From Duganella sp. (GTDB taxonomy: Bacteria > Pseudomonadota > Gammaproteobacteria > Burkholderiales > Burkholderiaceae_D): 64,000 nt of DNA. Position 1 is the first letter of the stretch. Each line of letters opens with the position of its first letter. Both the position numbers and the translations under genes were made by a program. The notes beneath the pieces are model-generated. The model was given only the letters and a program-made list of their open reading frames with translations, did not search any database and was not told the DNA's origin. Below are positions 1 through 8,839 of the stretch, in pieces. Where the stretch lies: contig JAMFSU010000131.1 in NCBI GenBank assembly GCA_026225475.1, positions 1 through 64,000 of the forward strand, read 5' to 3'.

Positions 1-1098
1 CCAGCGTTGTTTGGCGTAATCCAGTCCGGTCGATAGATTGACGCCTAGATAAGCCTGCGCTATCGCCCACTGCAGGCTCAGTATGACCAGCGTCGTCATC
101 ACGCTGAAGGCGCCCCAGGCCGTGTCGTAGCCGGAATAATAGAGATAGAGTTGGCGTTGCTTATCACTGCCTAGACCGATGCCGATGCGGCTGGCCACTA
201 CCTTGCCATCAATGCTGAGTTGGAAGATCTTGACCTGGTCGGTCTGTGCGGCCGCTTGTAGATAGGCCGCCAAAAAGCGGTGATTTTTGCCGGAACGGAA
301 GACATCGGTATGCATCACGCCCTCGTCGGCTTTGGCGCGCAGCCGGTGCAACTGGAAGAAGGTTGCCAGCGCCTGCGCAAATTGCGCCGGTTGGTCGCGT
401 TGATCAAGTACTTCTAGCTGTGCTTCGTGCTTGGCTTGTTTGAGCGTATTGAAACATTTGCGGATGGCTTGCTTCATATTGCGCGATAGCCCCGCCTTGA
501 GTGTTTCCCATTGATCGGGCAAGGGCAGGTAGCAAATCACACGGGCTTTCGGCGATGCCACGCCGGGACTGGACAATTGCCACATTTGTGCCAAGTTGAG
601 TCCTTGCCATTCGATCCAGTCCCAGCGGTGCTGCTGTTTTAGCAGATGGGTCTGTAGGCAAACCAAGGCTGCATCGGCATGTTCCTGTTGGCAAATCATG
701 CCGCGGATTTCGGTGATGTTGGGATCGGCACCAAAGAATTGCAAGACCTTGATGCCATAGCCACCGAGTCCAGGGCGGATACTTGTCATCATGGGTGCCA
801 CTGCGCGCAATTGTCCTTGCTCATCGCGCAAGACAAACACATTGAGGCGATCATGGATCAGTAAACGCGAGGCATGCAGATGCTGCCACCAGAGGATATT
901 CCATGCAGGGGTAATGAACGGTGACTGTAAGGGCAGTGCCGCGCTCAAGGCCTGCCATTCGGGCGCTAGTTCTAGCAGTGCGGCTATCGTGGTGATGGTG
1001 TGCAACTGCAACGGCGTACTCTCCACTGCTGGAAGGTAGAAATCGTGCCCGTTGTTGTCTAAGGTCGGGTCCAGACTCATTGTTGGTAAGTTAGCCAT
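1..1098 (-). CDS. GNAT/BioF2-like acetyltransferase-fold protein, 3' end outside window
   Basis: An uninterrupted minus-strand reading frame runs from ATG at 1098 to the window edge (366 codons visible, no stop), so the C-terminus is missing. An alternative in-frame ATG lies at 1080. The protein has the layout of the BioF2/CelD-type (FemAB-like) acetyltransferase family: an N-terminal SPFITPAWN segment followed by WW, a central WDWIEWQG strand, and a C-terminal half with FFQLHRLRA, LYLYYSGYD and GLDYAKQRW, which is how the second GNAT domain of these proteins ends. Family members are linked to polysaccharide or cell-wall modification, but nothing here identifies the substrate. It is the last of three minus-strand genes (aminotransferase, crotonase, this one). 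The fold call is fairly secure; the function is not known. Confidence 0.7.
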   Translation of the reverse strand, partial: MANLPTMSLDPTLDNNGHDFYLPAVESTPLQLHTITTIAALLELAPEWQALSAALPLQSPFITPAWNILWWQHLHASRLLIHDRLNVFVLRDEQGQLRAVAPMMTSIRPGLGGYGIKVLQFFGADPNITEIRGMICQQEHADAALVCLQTHLLKQQHRWDWIEWQGLNLAQMWQLSSPGVASPKARVICYLPLPDQWETLKAGLSRNMKQAIRKCFNTLKQAKHEAQLEVLDQRDQPAQFAQALATFFQLHRLRAKADEGVMHTDVFRSGKNHRFLAAYLQAAAQTDQVKIFQLSIDGKVVASRIGIGLGSDKQRQLYLYYSGYDTAWGAFSVMTTLVILSLQWAIAQAYLGVNLSTGLDYAKQRW

Positions 1099-1189
1099 CA
1101 GTGCGGGGCCTGTGCAAGGAGCGAGGTACTGGTGTCAATGGTCTTTCAAGATACAAGACATCCCAATTCGGCCTGCAAGTCTCGCCTGG

Positions 1190-1897
1190 TCAGTGTTGGC
1201 CGGGCCGTTTGGTCAGCAGCGCATGCCTTTCCAGAGCGAAGTGCTGGCTCAGTGTAGTACCAGAAGCGTTGCCGAGCAATGTTTTGAGTTGTTCCAATGC
1301 GCCGTGCGGTGCGCTCGCCAGTTGCGCCGCCCAGGCTAGCGCCCGATCGAGCACGCTGCCATCGGTCACCAGTTTGTTGACCAGCCCCGCATGGTGCAAG
1401 CGCGCCGCCGGAATCGGCTGGGCATCGAGGAAAATTTCGGTCAGCCATTGCGCCGGCAGGGACTTGGGCAATAGCCAAGGTGCGCCGCCGATGGCCCAAT
1501 TGCCAACTTGGGCGGATGAAATACCAAAACTGGCAGTTTGCCCGGCCACGACCAAATCGCACGTCAAGGCCAAAGAAAAGCCGCCGTCAATGGCCGCGCC
1601 TTCGACCGCCGCGATCACGGGTTTGGGAAAACTACGTAGCGTTTCGATCAGATTCTGCAAGTGTTCCAGCGCGGCTAGCTGTATTGCCAATTCCTTGCTG
1701 GCGTTGATGCCGGCGCAGAAGTCGCGGTCTGCGCCGGTAATGATGATGCTACGTATATCATCGTCGCGTTCGGCTTTCGACAGCGTTTCGATGGCAGCAG
1801 CCAACATGTCGCTGTCGAGTGCGTTGTGCAGGCCTGGATTGACCATTGTCAGAATCAGGGTCGAGTCGCTACGGCTGGCTTTGAGTTCGGCTGTCAT
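1190..1897 (-). CDS. Crotonase (enoyl-CoA hydratase/isomerase) family protein lacking both catalytic glutamates
   Basis: A 235-residue protein with the crotonase signatures NALD (residues 25-28), DFCAGI (oxyanion-hole region) and FPKPVIAAVEGAAIDGG. In classical enoyl-CoA hydratase the two catalytic glutamates lie in GGGCE and, 20 residues later, in FGQPE; here the same positions read GGFS and FGISS, so both are serine. It should bind an acyl-CoA but is unlikely to hydrate it in the usual way. Betaproteobacterial homologues of this kind are sometimes named alternative oxepin-CoA hydrolase, which I cannot confirm here. It lies 54 bp downstream of the aminotransferase on the same strand and may be cotranscribed. 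Confidence 0.8.
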   Translation of the reverse strand: MTAELKASRSDSTLILTMVNPGLHNALDSDMLAAAIETLSKAERDDDIRSIIITGADRDFCAGINASKELAIQLAALEHLQNLIETLRSFPKPVIAAVEGAAIDGGFSLALTCDLVVAGQTASFGISSAQVGNWAIGGAPWLLPKSLPAQWLTEIFLDAQPIPAARLHHAGLVNKLVTDGSVLDRALAWAAQLASAPHGALEQLKTLLGNASGTTLSQHFALERHALLTKRPGQH

Positions 1898-1951
1898 GGG
1901 ATAAGCGGGTAGGTCCTTGATTCTTGATTTTGTTAGACAACAGTTTATTGC

Positions 1952-3112
1952 TTACAGCTTGGACAGGCGTGCCAGCGCCAGCTTCAGGGTTTCATCCTTC
2001 TTGGCGAAGCAGAAGCGCACGATGCCTGATTCCTTGGGTGTATTGTAAAAGGCCGAGACTGGGATGGCGGCCACGCCAATTTCGCTGGTCAGCCATGTGG
2101 AAAATTCTGCCTCGGGCAGGTCAGAAATGGCACCGTATTCGACACATTGAAAATACGTTCCTTCCGATGGCAGCAATTTGAAACGCGTGTTGGCCAGGCC
2201 ACTGCGGAACAGGTCGCGCTTGCGCTGATAGAACGCAGGCAATTCGACATAGGGGGCTGGATTGTTCATGTAGTCGGCCAGTCCGTATTGCACCGGCGTG
2301 TTGACGGTGAATACGTTGAACTGATGTACCTTGCGAAATTCGGCGGTCAGCGCAGCCGGCGCGGCGACGAAGCCGACCTTCCAGCCGGTCACATGATACG
2401 TCTTGCCGAAGCTGGAGTTGACGAAAGTACGCGCGGCCAACTCAGGATGACGGCATAGCGATTCGTGATATTGGCCATCGTAGACCATGTGTTCATAGAC
2501 TTCATCAGCGAGCACCAGAATATCGGTGCCGCGCACGATATCGGCAAGTGCATCGACATCGGATTTGCGCAGGATGGAACCGGTTGGATTGTGCGGCGAA
2601 TTGACCATGATCAGGCGCGTCTTGCTGGTGACTGCCGCGGCTACCTTGTCCCAGGGCACGCTGTAACCGGCGCTGCTGATGTTCATCTGGACAAAGACCG
2701 GGATGCCGCCGGCCAGTTCAATGGCAGGCACGTAGCAGTCGTAAGCCGGTTCAATCACGATCACTTCATCGCCAGCGTGCACGGCGCACAAAATCGAGGT
2801 CAGGATGCCTTGGGTAGCACCGGCCGTGACGGTGATTTCGCTGGCAGCGTCATACCGGTGCTGGTGCAGTGTTTCAATCTTGTCGGCGATTGCCTGCCTC
2901 AGTTGCGGCACGCCAGCCATCGGCGGGTATTGGTTCTGGCCTGATTTCATGGCCGCAGTGACAGCATCGACCAAGACCGGATCACAATTGAAATCGGGGA
3001 AGCCCTGGCCCAGATTGACTGCGCCTTTTTCGCTGGCAAGCGCCGACATGACAGTGAAAATTGTAGTGCCGACCTTGGGCAATTTAGAAACGATGTTGGT
3101 TGGCTGGGTCAT
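1952..3112 (-). CDS. PLP-dependent aminotransferase, methionine aminotransferase (YbdL) type
   Basis: A 386-residue fold-type I aminotransferase. Visible motifs are NLGQGFPDF near residue 33, substrate-loop YPPMAGVPQLRQAIA, the aspartate-aminotransferase NPTG (175-178), ADEVYE (202-207, with the PLP-contacting Asp and Tyr) and SSFGKTYHVTGWKVG containing the likely Schiff-base lysine K237. This pattern fits the YbdL/kynurenine-aminotransferase subgroup, which transaminates methionine and aromatic amino acids in the cytoplasm. The upstream region has no strong Shine-Dalgarno. It is probably the first gene of a minus-strand unit with the crotonase and acetyltransferase-fold genes. Exact substrate preference is inferred from the subgroup. 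Confidence 0.85.
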   Translation of the reverse strand: MTQPTNIVSKLPKVGTTIFTVMSALASEKGAVNLGQGFPDFNCDPVLVDAVTAAMKSGQNQYPPMAGVPQLRQAIADKIETLHQHRYDAASEITVTAGATQGILTSILCAVHAGDEVIVIEPAYDCYVPAIELAGGIPVFVQMNISSAGYSVPWDKVAAAVTSKTRLIMVNSPHNPTGSILRKSDVDALADIVRGTDILVLADEVYEHMVYDGQYHESLCRHPELAARTFVNSSFGKTYHVTGWKVGFVAAPAALTAEFRKVHQFNVFTVNTPVQYGLADYMNNPAPYVELPAFYQRKRDLFRSGLANTRFKLLPSEGTYFQCVEYGAISDLPEAEFSTWLTSEIGVAAIPVSAFYNTPKESGIVRFCFAKKDETLKLALARLSKL

Positions 3113-3239
3113 TGCAAAATCTTGAATGTGGTTGACTGGTCAATGCGCCAGCGCACGTGGGCTGACGATCATGAAAACGCATTTTAGCCGGATTTTGGCC
3201 AGTACCGGGGCTGATGCCTGGATCGGCTCACCGCCGGTG

Positions 3240-3722
3240 TCAGAGGGCCGGCGTTGGGATTGCGTGCCACAACTGCGGTGTCATGATGGCAAACATGTTT
3301 TTGCGCGCGGTTTTTTTTGCCAGCTTCAACAAGGCTTTGTCTTTGGTGATCAAAACTTCGGCGCCGGCTTGCAGGCTTAATTCAAGAAATTTCTGATCGT
3401 CCGGGTCAGTGCAGATCGGCAGGCTAAAAGTGTTGACGGCAGCATTGGGCAGGCAGGTAATCAAGCGATCGAATTCGGCACGGATGGCGGGCTTGTCGGC
3501 GTCGGTCAGCGGCAAGTGCGGATAGTCTAATACGATCAGCCATTCCATGCGGCAATCCTCGCGCGTGACGGCCTCGACTTGTTGTGTTTGCAGGGCCTGC
3601 AGCAAGCCGTTCCAGCGGGGATCACGGAACACGAACAAGTCCAGGCAGACATTGGTGTCGAGCACGATCCGGCGACGTTGGGTTACGCCGTCGTTTGTTT
3701 CTTGATTAATTGTCAAAACCAC
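3240..3722 (-). CDS. PIN-domain nuclease, putative toxin of a toxin-antitoxin pair
   Basis: PIN-fold protein of the COG1569 type: IVLDTNVCLDLF near the N-terminus (first acidic residue D22), VTREDCRMEWLIVLDYP in the middle with an acidic residue, and CTDPDDQKFLELSL plus AEVLITKDKALLKLA at the C-terminus. These acidic residues would coordinate Mg for RNA cleavage. No ATG lies near the domain; GTG at 3722 or TTG at 3716 are the plausible starts (about 160 residues). Both lie inside the last codons of the upstream gene (stop at 3706-3708), so the two genes overlap and are probably translationally coupled. A longer ATG-initiated frame reaches 3845 but would run far into the upstream gene. The toxin role is inferred from family and arrangement. 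Confidence 0.72.
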   Translation of the reverse strand: MVLTINQETNDGVTQRRRIVLDTNVCLDLFVFRDPRWNGLLQALQTQQVEAVTREDCRMEWLIVLDYPHLPLTDADKPAIRAEFDRLITCLPNAAVNTFSLPICTDPDDQKFLELSLQAGAEVLITKDKALLKLAKKTARKNMFAIMTPQLWHAIPTPAL

Positions 3723-3993
3723 GTGTTTTGCTACTTTCGCTTGCGGGTGTGTTATCCAGATTGTTGCTGCCATCGAGCACATCGTAGCCCTGGTCGGTGA
3801 CGCGCCAGAATTGATGAATGTCGACCGCTGCCAGACCGCGGTCATGCAACAGACGCAGATGATGCAGGATCAGTTCAGGCGGTGTGTTCTGGGTGCTCAG
3901 GCTGGATTGGATTTTTTCGATATCACCATAGGTGGTGCCGAATGAGGACAGGGTCTTCAGTATATCTGCCATCAATGCTTTGTCGCGTTTCAT
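3706..3993 (-). CDS. Small winged-helix-like protein (DUF2513-like), candidate partner of the PIN nuclease
   Basis: A 95-residue protein starting at ATG 3993, chosen because a strong AGGAGGAGAT Shine-Dalgarno directly precedes it; an in-frame ATG 24 codons upstream lacks one. The sequence MKRDKALMADILKTL, a middle section TPPELILHHLRLLHDRGL and the final VTDQGYDVLD follow the pattern of DUF2513/YjcQ-like winged-helix proteins, usually found in phages and mobile regions. The last 20 residues are polar and Ser/Asn-rich. The downstream PIN nuclease begins within its final codons, the arrangement expected of an antitoxin-toxin operon, although the usual partner of PIN toxins is a ribbon-helix-helix or AbrB protein. 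Family assignment is by motif memory and is moderate. Confidence 0.6.
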   Translation of the reverse strand: MKRDKALMADILKTLSSFGTTYGDIEKIQSSLSTQNTPPELILHHLRLLHDRGLAAVDIHQFWRVTDQGYDVLDGSNNLDNTPASESSKTRGFDN

Positions 3994-4284
3994 ATCTCCT
4001 CCTGTTGGTTCGATCATGCTTGGTTAGCTTGGCTATCAAGCAGGCACCGAAGCTGGCGTGCGAGGCTGGCGTTATGCGTCACCATGCCTGCACTCAGATA
4101 CTAATCTATGTCTGCCGATTTTGCTTATCCGGAAATGGCTTTGTGTGGCTTCTTTTTGCCGAGGAATCATCCATGATCCATGGCAGGTGTATGGTCGCCT
4201 TGCGTTGGTGTGATGCTGGTGACGGCGCCGGGACGCGCGCGGCTGCTTTCGGTATGATGTCAAAAAAACCGAATGGAAGCCTTT

Positions 4285-5061
4285 ATGCTGATTGTGTTAT
4301 CTCCCGCAAAATCTCTCGATTACGATACGCCTGCCACTACTGAACTACATACCAAACCCGATTTCGTTGCGCGTTCAGCTGAGTTGATTGACGTACTCAA
4401 GCAAAAGTCCCCGGCGCAAATTTCTTCGCTGATGGGTATTTCCGACCAGTTGGCGGCATTGAACGTAGAGCGTTACGGCAGTTGGTCCAAGAAATTCACG
4501 ACCAAGAACAGCAAGCAGGCGGTGCTGGCGTTCAATGGCGATGTTTATGAAGGACTGGATGCGGCGTCGTTGACGGCCAAGCAACTCGATTATGTGCAAA
4601 ACCATGTACGTATTCTCTCGGGCCTATACGGGGCCTTGCGCCCACTTGATCTGATGCAGCCATATCGCTTGGAAATGGGGACCAAACTGACCAATCCGCA
4701 TGGCAAGGATTTGTATGCATTCTGGGGCGAAGACGTGACCCGGGCGCTCAATGTCGAGCTGGCGCGTCACAAGGCGCCAGTGTTGGTGAATCTGGCGTCG
4801 GAAGAGTATTTCAAGGTGGTTAAGCCGAAAGTACTGGCCGCACGCGTGGTGGCACCGGTGTTTGAGGACTGGAAGGGCGGAAAATACAAGATCATTTCGT
4901 TCTACGCCAAGCGCGCACGCGGCTTGATGGCGCGTTATGCAGCCTTGCATGGCATTAACCAGCCGGAGCGTTTGAAGGCCTTCGACCTCGATGGATATAC
5001 CTTCGATGAATCGGTATCGAGCGAGTCATCATGGGTGTTTCGCCGACGCATTGCCGACTGA
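4285..5061 (+). CDS. yaaA: Peroxide stress protein YaaA (DUF328/UPF0246)
   Basis: A 258-residue protein, the same length as E. coli YaaA, with [14 protein letters not shown] at the N-terminus, [18 protein letters not shown] in the middle and the ARGLMARY and [10 protein letters not shown] segments. In E. coli YaaA binds DNA and limits intracellular iron during hydrogen peroxide stress. The start at 4285 fits the family and has GGAAG six bases upstream; an in-frame ATG at 4273 would add four residues and lacks a good site. Single gene, followed by a bidirectional terminator shared with convergent bamD. Confidence 0.92.
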   Translation: MLIVLSPAKSLDYDTPATTELHTKPDFVARSAELIDVLKQKSPAQISSLMGISDQLAALNVERYGSWSKKFTTKNSKQAVLAFNGDVYEGLDAASLTAKQLDYVQNHVRILSGLYGALRPLDLMQPYRLEMGTKLTNPHGKDLYAFWGEDVTRALNVELARHKAPVLVNLASEEYFKVVKPKVLAARVVAPVFEDWKGGKYKIISFYAKRARGLMARYAALHGINQPERLKAFDLDGYTFDESVSSESSWVFRRRIAD

Positions 5062-5090
5062 TCCTGCGCCAGTCACCGTTGGCAGGCCGT

Positions 5091-5128
5091 AAAAAAACCA
5101 CCGTCATCGCTGAGGGTGGTTTTTTTTG
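5091..5128. terminator. Bidirectional intrinsic terminator between yaaA and bamD
   Basis: A run of seven A, the arm CCACC, a 12-14 nt loop, the arm GGTGG and a run of eight T. The stem is flanked by A and T tracts on both sides, so it can stop transcription of yaaA (plus) and bamD (minus). Confidence 0.8.
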
Positions 5129-5145
5129 TTAGTGCAGACGCTGGC

Positions 5146-5946
5146 TTACCAGATCTTCCACCAAGGCTTCTTCTTGGCGACTGGTCCGCCGTTGTAGTAG
5201 ACGCTGTTGGGGTAGGTGGCCTGGATCACGCGTTCGGTATCGTCACGCAATTGCTTTTGGCCCATGGCTTCGTAGGAGCGCATCATCACGAACAGCGCTT
5301 CTTCGACGGCCGGCGTGTCTGGGTATTCCTTGATCGCCGCCTGGGCGCGGTTGACGGCAGAGACATAAGCGCCACGACGGTAGTAATAATTGGCAACGTG
5401 GACGTCATACTGAGCCATCGAGTTGACCAGATACTTCATGCGCGCCATCGCATCCGGCGTGTACTGGCTGTCCGGGAAGCGTTCTGCCAGCAGCTTGAAC
5501 GAGTCGAAAGCGTCACGCACGGCCTTGGGATCGCGTTCGGTGTTGTCCTGATCGACGAAAGTATCGAAGATGCTGGTGCGGTCATTGAAATTGATCAAGC
5601 CGCGCAGGTAATACATGTAATCGACGTTGGGATGATTCGGGTGCAGCTTGATGAAGCGATCCACAGCGGCCAGACCTTGCGGCTGGTCATTCAAACGGTA
5701 GTAGGCATAGGCCACATCCATCTGTGCCTGTTGGGCGTAGGTGCCGAATGGGTAGCGAGATTCCAGCTTCTCAAAGTACTTGATGGACTTTTCGTAGCCG
5801 CCTCCATTCAGCTCATCTTTCGCTTCCGAGTATAATCGGGCGGCGGACCACCCAAGTGTCTCGTCTTTTTGTTCTGGCAGTAAGCCACACCCGGACAAGG
5901 ACAGGATGAATGCGACGGTAAGCAACTTCAATAGGATTTTTTGCAT
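5146..5946 (-). CDS. bamD: Outer membrane protein assembly factor BamD
   Basis: A 266-residue lipoprotein of the BAM complex, which inserts beta-barrel proteins into the outer membrane. Starting at ATG 5946 gives a short lipoprotein signal peptide with the lipobox LSGC (Cys at residue 20); a start 12 codons upstream would spoil the signal. Tetratricopeptide helices follow, with the typical AKDELNGGGYEKSIKYFEKL, SRYPFGTYAQQAQ, LHPNHPNVDYMYYLRGL and ERFPDSQYTPDA segments. The C-terminus is KKKPWWKIW. It is divergent from rluD with a 72-bp spacer, the common bamD-rluD-pgeF arrangement of proteobacteria. Confidence 0.95.
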   Translation of the reverse strand: MQKILLKLLTVAFILSLSGCGLLPEQKDETLGWSAARLYSEAKDELNGGGYEKSIKYFEKLESRYPFGTYAQQAQMDVAYAYYRLNDQPQGLAAVDRFIKLHPNHPNVDYMYYLRGLINFNDRTSIFDTFVDQDNTERDPKAVRDAFDSFKLLAERFPDSQYTPDAMARMKYLVNSMAQYDVHVANYYYRRGAYVSAVNRAQAAIKEYPDTPAVEEALFVMMRSYEAMGQKQLRDDTERVIQATYPNSVYYNGGPVAKKKPWWKIW

Positions 5947-6018
5947 GACGTATGAGCAGTTTGAGCGGGTGCAAAGAAACAAAAATAACGATTTCTGGTA
6001 ATTTTCTGATTATAGCTG

Positions 6019-7125
6019 ATGTCACGTGCCACTCCCCCTAAGGTTTCAAAAGGATTTGTCGTCCCCCCCGTTCAAGCAGGCGAGGGGGAAAACGCGTTCG
6101 ACGAATTCATTGATGAATTTGCCGATGGCGCGGAAGAGTTGGATGGTGCCGATGAGGAACAGGAGGGCGAAGGCGCACCGATCATCCTCAAGATGGTCGA
6201 TGCCGACTGTGGCGTGCGGCTCGACAAGGTGCTCTCGACGCTGGTGCCACAATACTCGCGCAGCCGTATTCAGCAATGGATAGAGGCCGGTCATGTGACG
6301 GTCGACGGCAAGCCGGCACGGACCAAAATGACGGTGCTCGGCGACGAGGCCGTGATCATTAATCCGCAAGCGGCGCCGGAAGATAAGGCGTTTCAACCGG
6401 AGCCGATGGATCTGGCGATCGTGCATGAAGACAAGGCGATTCTGGTCATCGATAAGCCGGCCGGGCTGGTGGTTCATCCAGCAGCCGGTAACTGGTCGGG
6501 AACACTTCTTAACGGTTTATTACACCACTGCCCAAGCTTGGCGGGCGTGCCGCGCGCCGGTATCGTACATCGACTCGACAAGGACACCAGCGGCCTGATG
6601 GTGGTGGCCAAGAATCTGGCTGCACAGACCGATCTGGTGCGGCAATTGCAGGCGCGTACGGTGCGCCGCCGCTATCTGGCGCTGGTGTGGGGCACGCCGC
6701 AGTTGTCCGGCACCATTGATGCGCCGATGGCGCGCCACCCGCGCGACCGCATCAAGATGGCGGTATCTGAAAGCATGACGGCCAAACCGGCTGTAACGCA
6801 TTACCGCCGTCTTGCCACCGGTGCACTTGATGGTCGCGCCGTCAGCCTGATGTATTGCAAATTGGAAACGGGGCGTACTCATCAGATTCGCGTACATATG
6901 CAATCGCTCGGTTTTGCGCTGGTGGGCGATGCCTTGTATGGCAAAACCCATTTAGTGCCGTTCTTTCCGCGCCAAGCCTTGCAGGCCTGGCGTTTGGGGC
7001 TGGTGCATCCGGGCACGGGCAAGGCTTGTGAGTGGGAAGTCGCATTGCCGCCTGACTTCGCCGCCTTGCTGACGAGTGCTGGTATCGATCCGCAACTGGC
7101 AGCAATCAATGGTGAGGACGATTGA
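6019..7125 (+). CDS. rluD: 23S rRNA pseudouridine synthase RluD
   Basis: A 368-residue RluA-family pseudouridine synthase. An acidic N-terminal extension (about residues 15-50, rich in Glu/Asp) precedes an S4 RNA-binding domain (CGVRLDKVLSTLVPQYSRSR onward). The catalytic domain carries PAGLVVHPAAGN and the active-site motif GIVHRLDKDTSGLMVVAKN with the catalytic Asp, and ends with the GRTHQIRVHMQSLG signature. RluD makes pseudouridines in helix 69 of 23S rRNA, important for subunit association. It lies 3 bp upstream of pgeF and is surely cotranscribed with it. The assignment to RluD rather than RluC rests mainly on the bamD/pgeF context. Confidence 0.93.
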   Translation: MSRATPPKVSKGFVVPPVQAGEGENAFDEFIDEFADGAEELDGADEEQEGEGAPIILKMVDADCGVRLDKVLSTLVPQYSRSRIQQWIEAGHVTVDGKPARTKMTVLGDEAVIINPQAAPEDKAFQPEPMDLAIVHEDKAILVIDKPAGLVVHPAAGNWSGTLLNGLLHHCPSLAGVPRAGIVHRLDKDTSGLMVVAKNLAAQTDLVRQLQARTVRRRYLALVWGTPQLSGTIDAPMARHPRDRIKMAVSESMTAKPAVTHYRRLATGALDGRAVSLMYCKLETGRTHQIRVHMQSLGFALVGDALYGKTHLVPFFPRQALQAWRLGLVHPGTGKACEWEVALPPDFAALLTSAGIDPQLAAINGEDD

Positions 7126-7128
7126 CGC

Positions 7129-7878
7129 ATGGAGTTGCTGATTCCAGATTGGCCCGGTTTGCCAGCCAATGTCGGTGCCATGACTACCATGCGCGCTGGT
7201 GGATCTAGCCAGGGAACTTATGGTGACGGCGTGGGCGGCGGCGGTCTGAATCTGGGTATGCATGTGCAGGATGAGCAACAACAGGTCCTGCATAATCGCC
7301 ATTTGTTGCGCAGCATCTTGCCGGCACAACCGGCCTGGTTGACGCAAGTCCATGGCACCGTGGTGGTCGATGCCGAGCTGGTGTCGCAGCCGGTTGACGC
7401 CGATGGCAGTGTGGCAGCAACGCCCGGCACGGTGTGCGTGATGATGACGGCCGATTGTCTGCCGGTCTTGTTTTGCGACAGCGCCGGACGTGTGGTTGGT
7501 GCCGCTCATGCCGGTTGGCGTGGGCTGGCGGCGGGTATTCTGGAGCAGACAGTCGCTGCCATGCGTGCGCGTGGCGCTGGTGACATCCTGGCTTGGCTGG
7601 GGCCGGCGATCGGTCCGCAGCAATTCGAAGTCGGTCAGGATGTGCAGGACGCTTTTGTCGGCACCGATCCCTTATGCAGCAAGGCATTTGCGGCAATCGA
7701 TGGCAGCCAGGGTAAATTTCTCGCCGATATCTATCAATTGGCACGCCGCCGCTTGCAACAAGTCGGCGTTGAGCGCGTCAGTGGCGGCGGTCTATGTACC
7801 GTCAGTGATCAGCGCTACTATTCTTATCGGCGTGACAAGATCACCGGCCGCATGGCATCGCTGATTTGGCTCAGATAG
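7129..7878 (+). CDS. pgeF: Peptidoglycan editing factor PgeF (YfiH, multicopper laccase-fold family)
   Basis: A 249-residue protein with the family motifs LTQVHGTVVVDA, CVMMTADCLPVLFCD, AAHAGWRGLAAGILE and WLGPAIGPQQFEVG, which supply the metal-binding His and Cys residues. PgeF removes mis-incorporated amino acids from peptidoglycan precursors; related proteins act as purine nucleoside phosphorylases. It starts three bases after the rluD stop codon. Its 3' end overlaps the convergent LysR gene by 8 bp. Confidence 0.92.
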   Translation: MELLIPDWPGLPANVGAMTTMRAGGSSQGTYGDGVGGGGLNLGMHVQDEQQQVLHNRHLLRSILPAQPAWLTQVHGTVVVDAELVSQPVDADGSVAATPGTVCVMMTADCLPVLFCDSAGRVVGAAHAGWRGLAAGILEQTVAAMRARGAGDILAWLGPAIGPQQFEVGQDVQDAFVGTDPLCSKAFAAIDGSQGKFLADIYQLARRRLQQVGVERVSGGGLCTVSDQRYYSYRRDKITGRMASLIWLR

Positions 7879-8767
7879 CGCCGTTTTGCAAATGCTGCAG
7901 CAACTGCCTGGTGTGTCCCGGCAATTCTTCCTGTTGACGCACGCAGATCAATAGTGCACGTTTGGCCCAGGCATCGCGCAAGGGAATCGATTTGATTGCC
8001 ATGTTTTGTTGGCAACGTGCTGCCGCCGTGGCCGGAATGATGGCGATCCCCACCTGTTTTTCAACCATGCGGCAAATGCCGTCAAAGCTGCGCAGCCGCA
8101 CGCGATATTGCAGCCGTTTGCCGGCACGCAGGGCATGTCCGGCCAGATGTTCTTGCAAGGCACTGCCATCGCTCAAACCGACGAAGTGCTGCTCAATGAT
8201 TTCACTGAATTGTAATTGTTTGCGACGCGCCAGTGTGTGGCCGCGTGCAAGTACCACGACCAGATGATCGACGCGAAATGGCAGTGTCTGCAATGGACCG
8301 CTGTCGACCGAGTCGGCAATGATGCCGATGTCAGCATTGCCATCCACAATCGCCTGCACAATTTCGTGACTCAGACGTTCTTCCAGATCGATATTGAGGA
8401 AGGGATTTTGCGTCAAAAAACTGCCCAGAGCATCCGGTAAGAATTCGCTGATGGCTGCGGTATTGCCGAGCAGACGGATGTGACCTTTCATGCCTTGCGC
8501 GTACTCGTTTAATTCGTCGTGCATGCGTGCCATTTGCTGTTGCACGGTACGTGCGTGATGCAGCAGGGCGCGACCGGCATCGGTCAATTGCACGCCGCGC
8601 CGTTCGCGCAGCAGCAGCGCCACGCCGAGCGCGTCTTCCATGGTGCGGATGCGCTCGCTGGCAGAGGCCAGCGCCAGGTGCGCGCGTGCAGCGCCGGCGG
8701 TGATGCTGCCGGCTTCGGCAACCAGCAGGAATAGGCGAAGATCGCTGAAGTCAAGGCGTGCAAGCAT
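7871..8767 (-). CDS. LysR-family transcriptional regulator
   Basis: A 298-residue LysR regulator. The N-terminal winged helix-turn-helix is visible as FSDLRLFLLVAEAGSITAGAARAHLALASASERIRTMEDALGVALLLRERR in outline (residues 6-57). The effector domain begins near residue 90 (GHIRLLGNTAAISEFLP) and contains DIGIIADSVDSGPLQTLPF. It is divergent from a TauE/SafE exporter gene, the usual position for a LysR protein that controls its neighbour. The 180-bp gap holds two interleaved inverted repeats that could be its operators. The effector is unknown. Confidence 0.9.
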   Translation of the reverse strand: MLARLDFSDLRLFLLVAEAGSITAGAARAHLALASASERIRTMEDALGVALLLRERRGVQLTDAGRALLHHARTVQQQMARMHDELNEYAQGMKGHIRLLGNTAAISEFLPDALGSFLTQNPFLNIDLEERLSHEIVQAIVDGNADIGIIADSVDSGPLQTLPFRVDHLVVVLARGHTLARRKQLQFSEIIEQHFVGLSDGSALQEHLAGHALRAGKRLQYRVRLRSFDGICRMVEKQVGIAIIPATAAARCQQNMAIKSIPLRDAWAKRALLICVRQQEELPGHTRQLLQHLQNGAI

Positions 8768-8839
8768 GCGGTGGCATTTTCATCAAGGTCGGGCGGTGCA
8801 GCCTTCGTTGGCGCCGAAGGCTGGCTCAGTGTATTCCAG

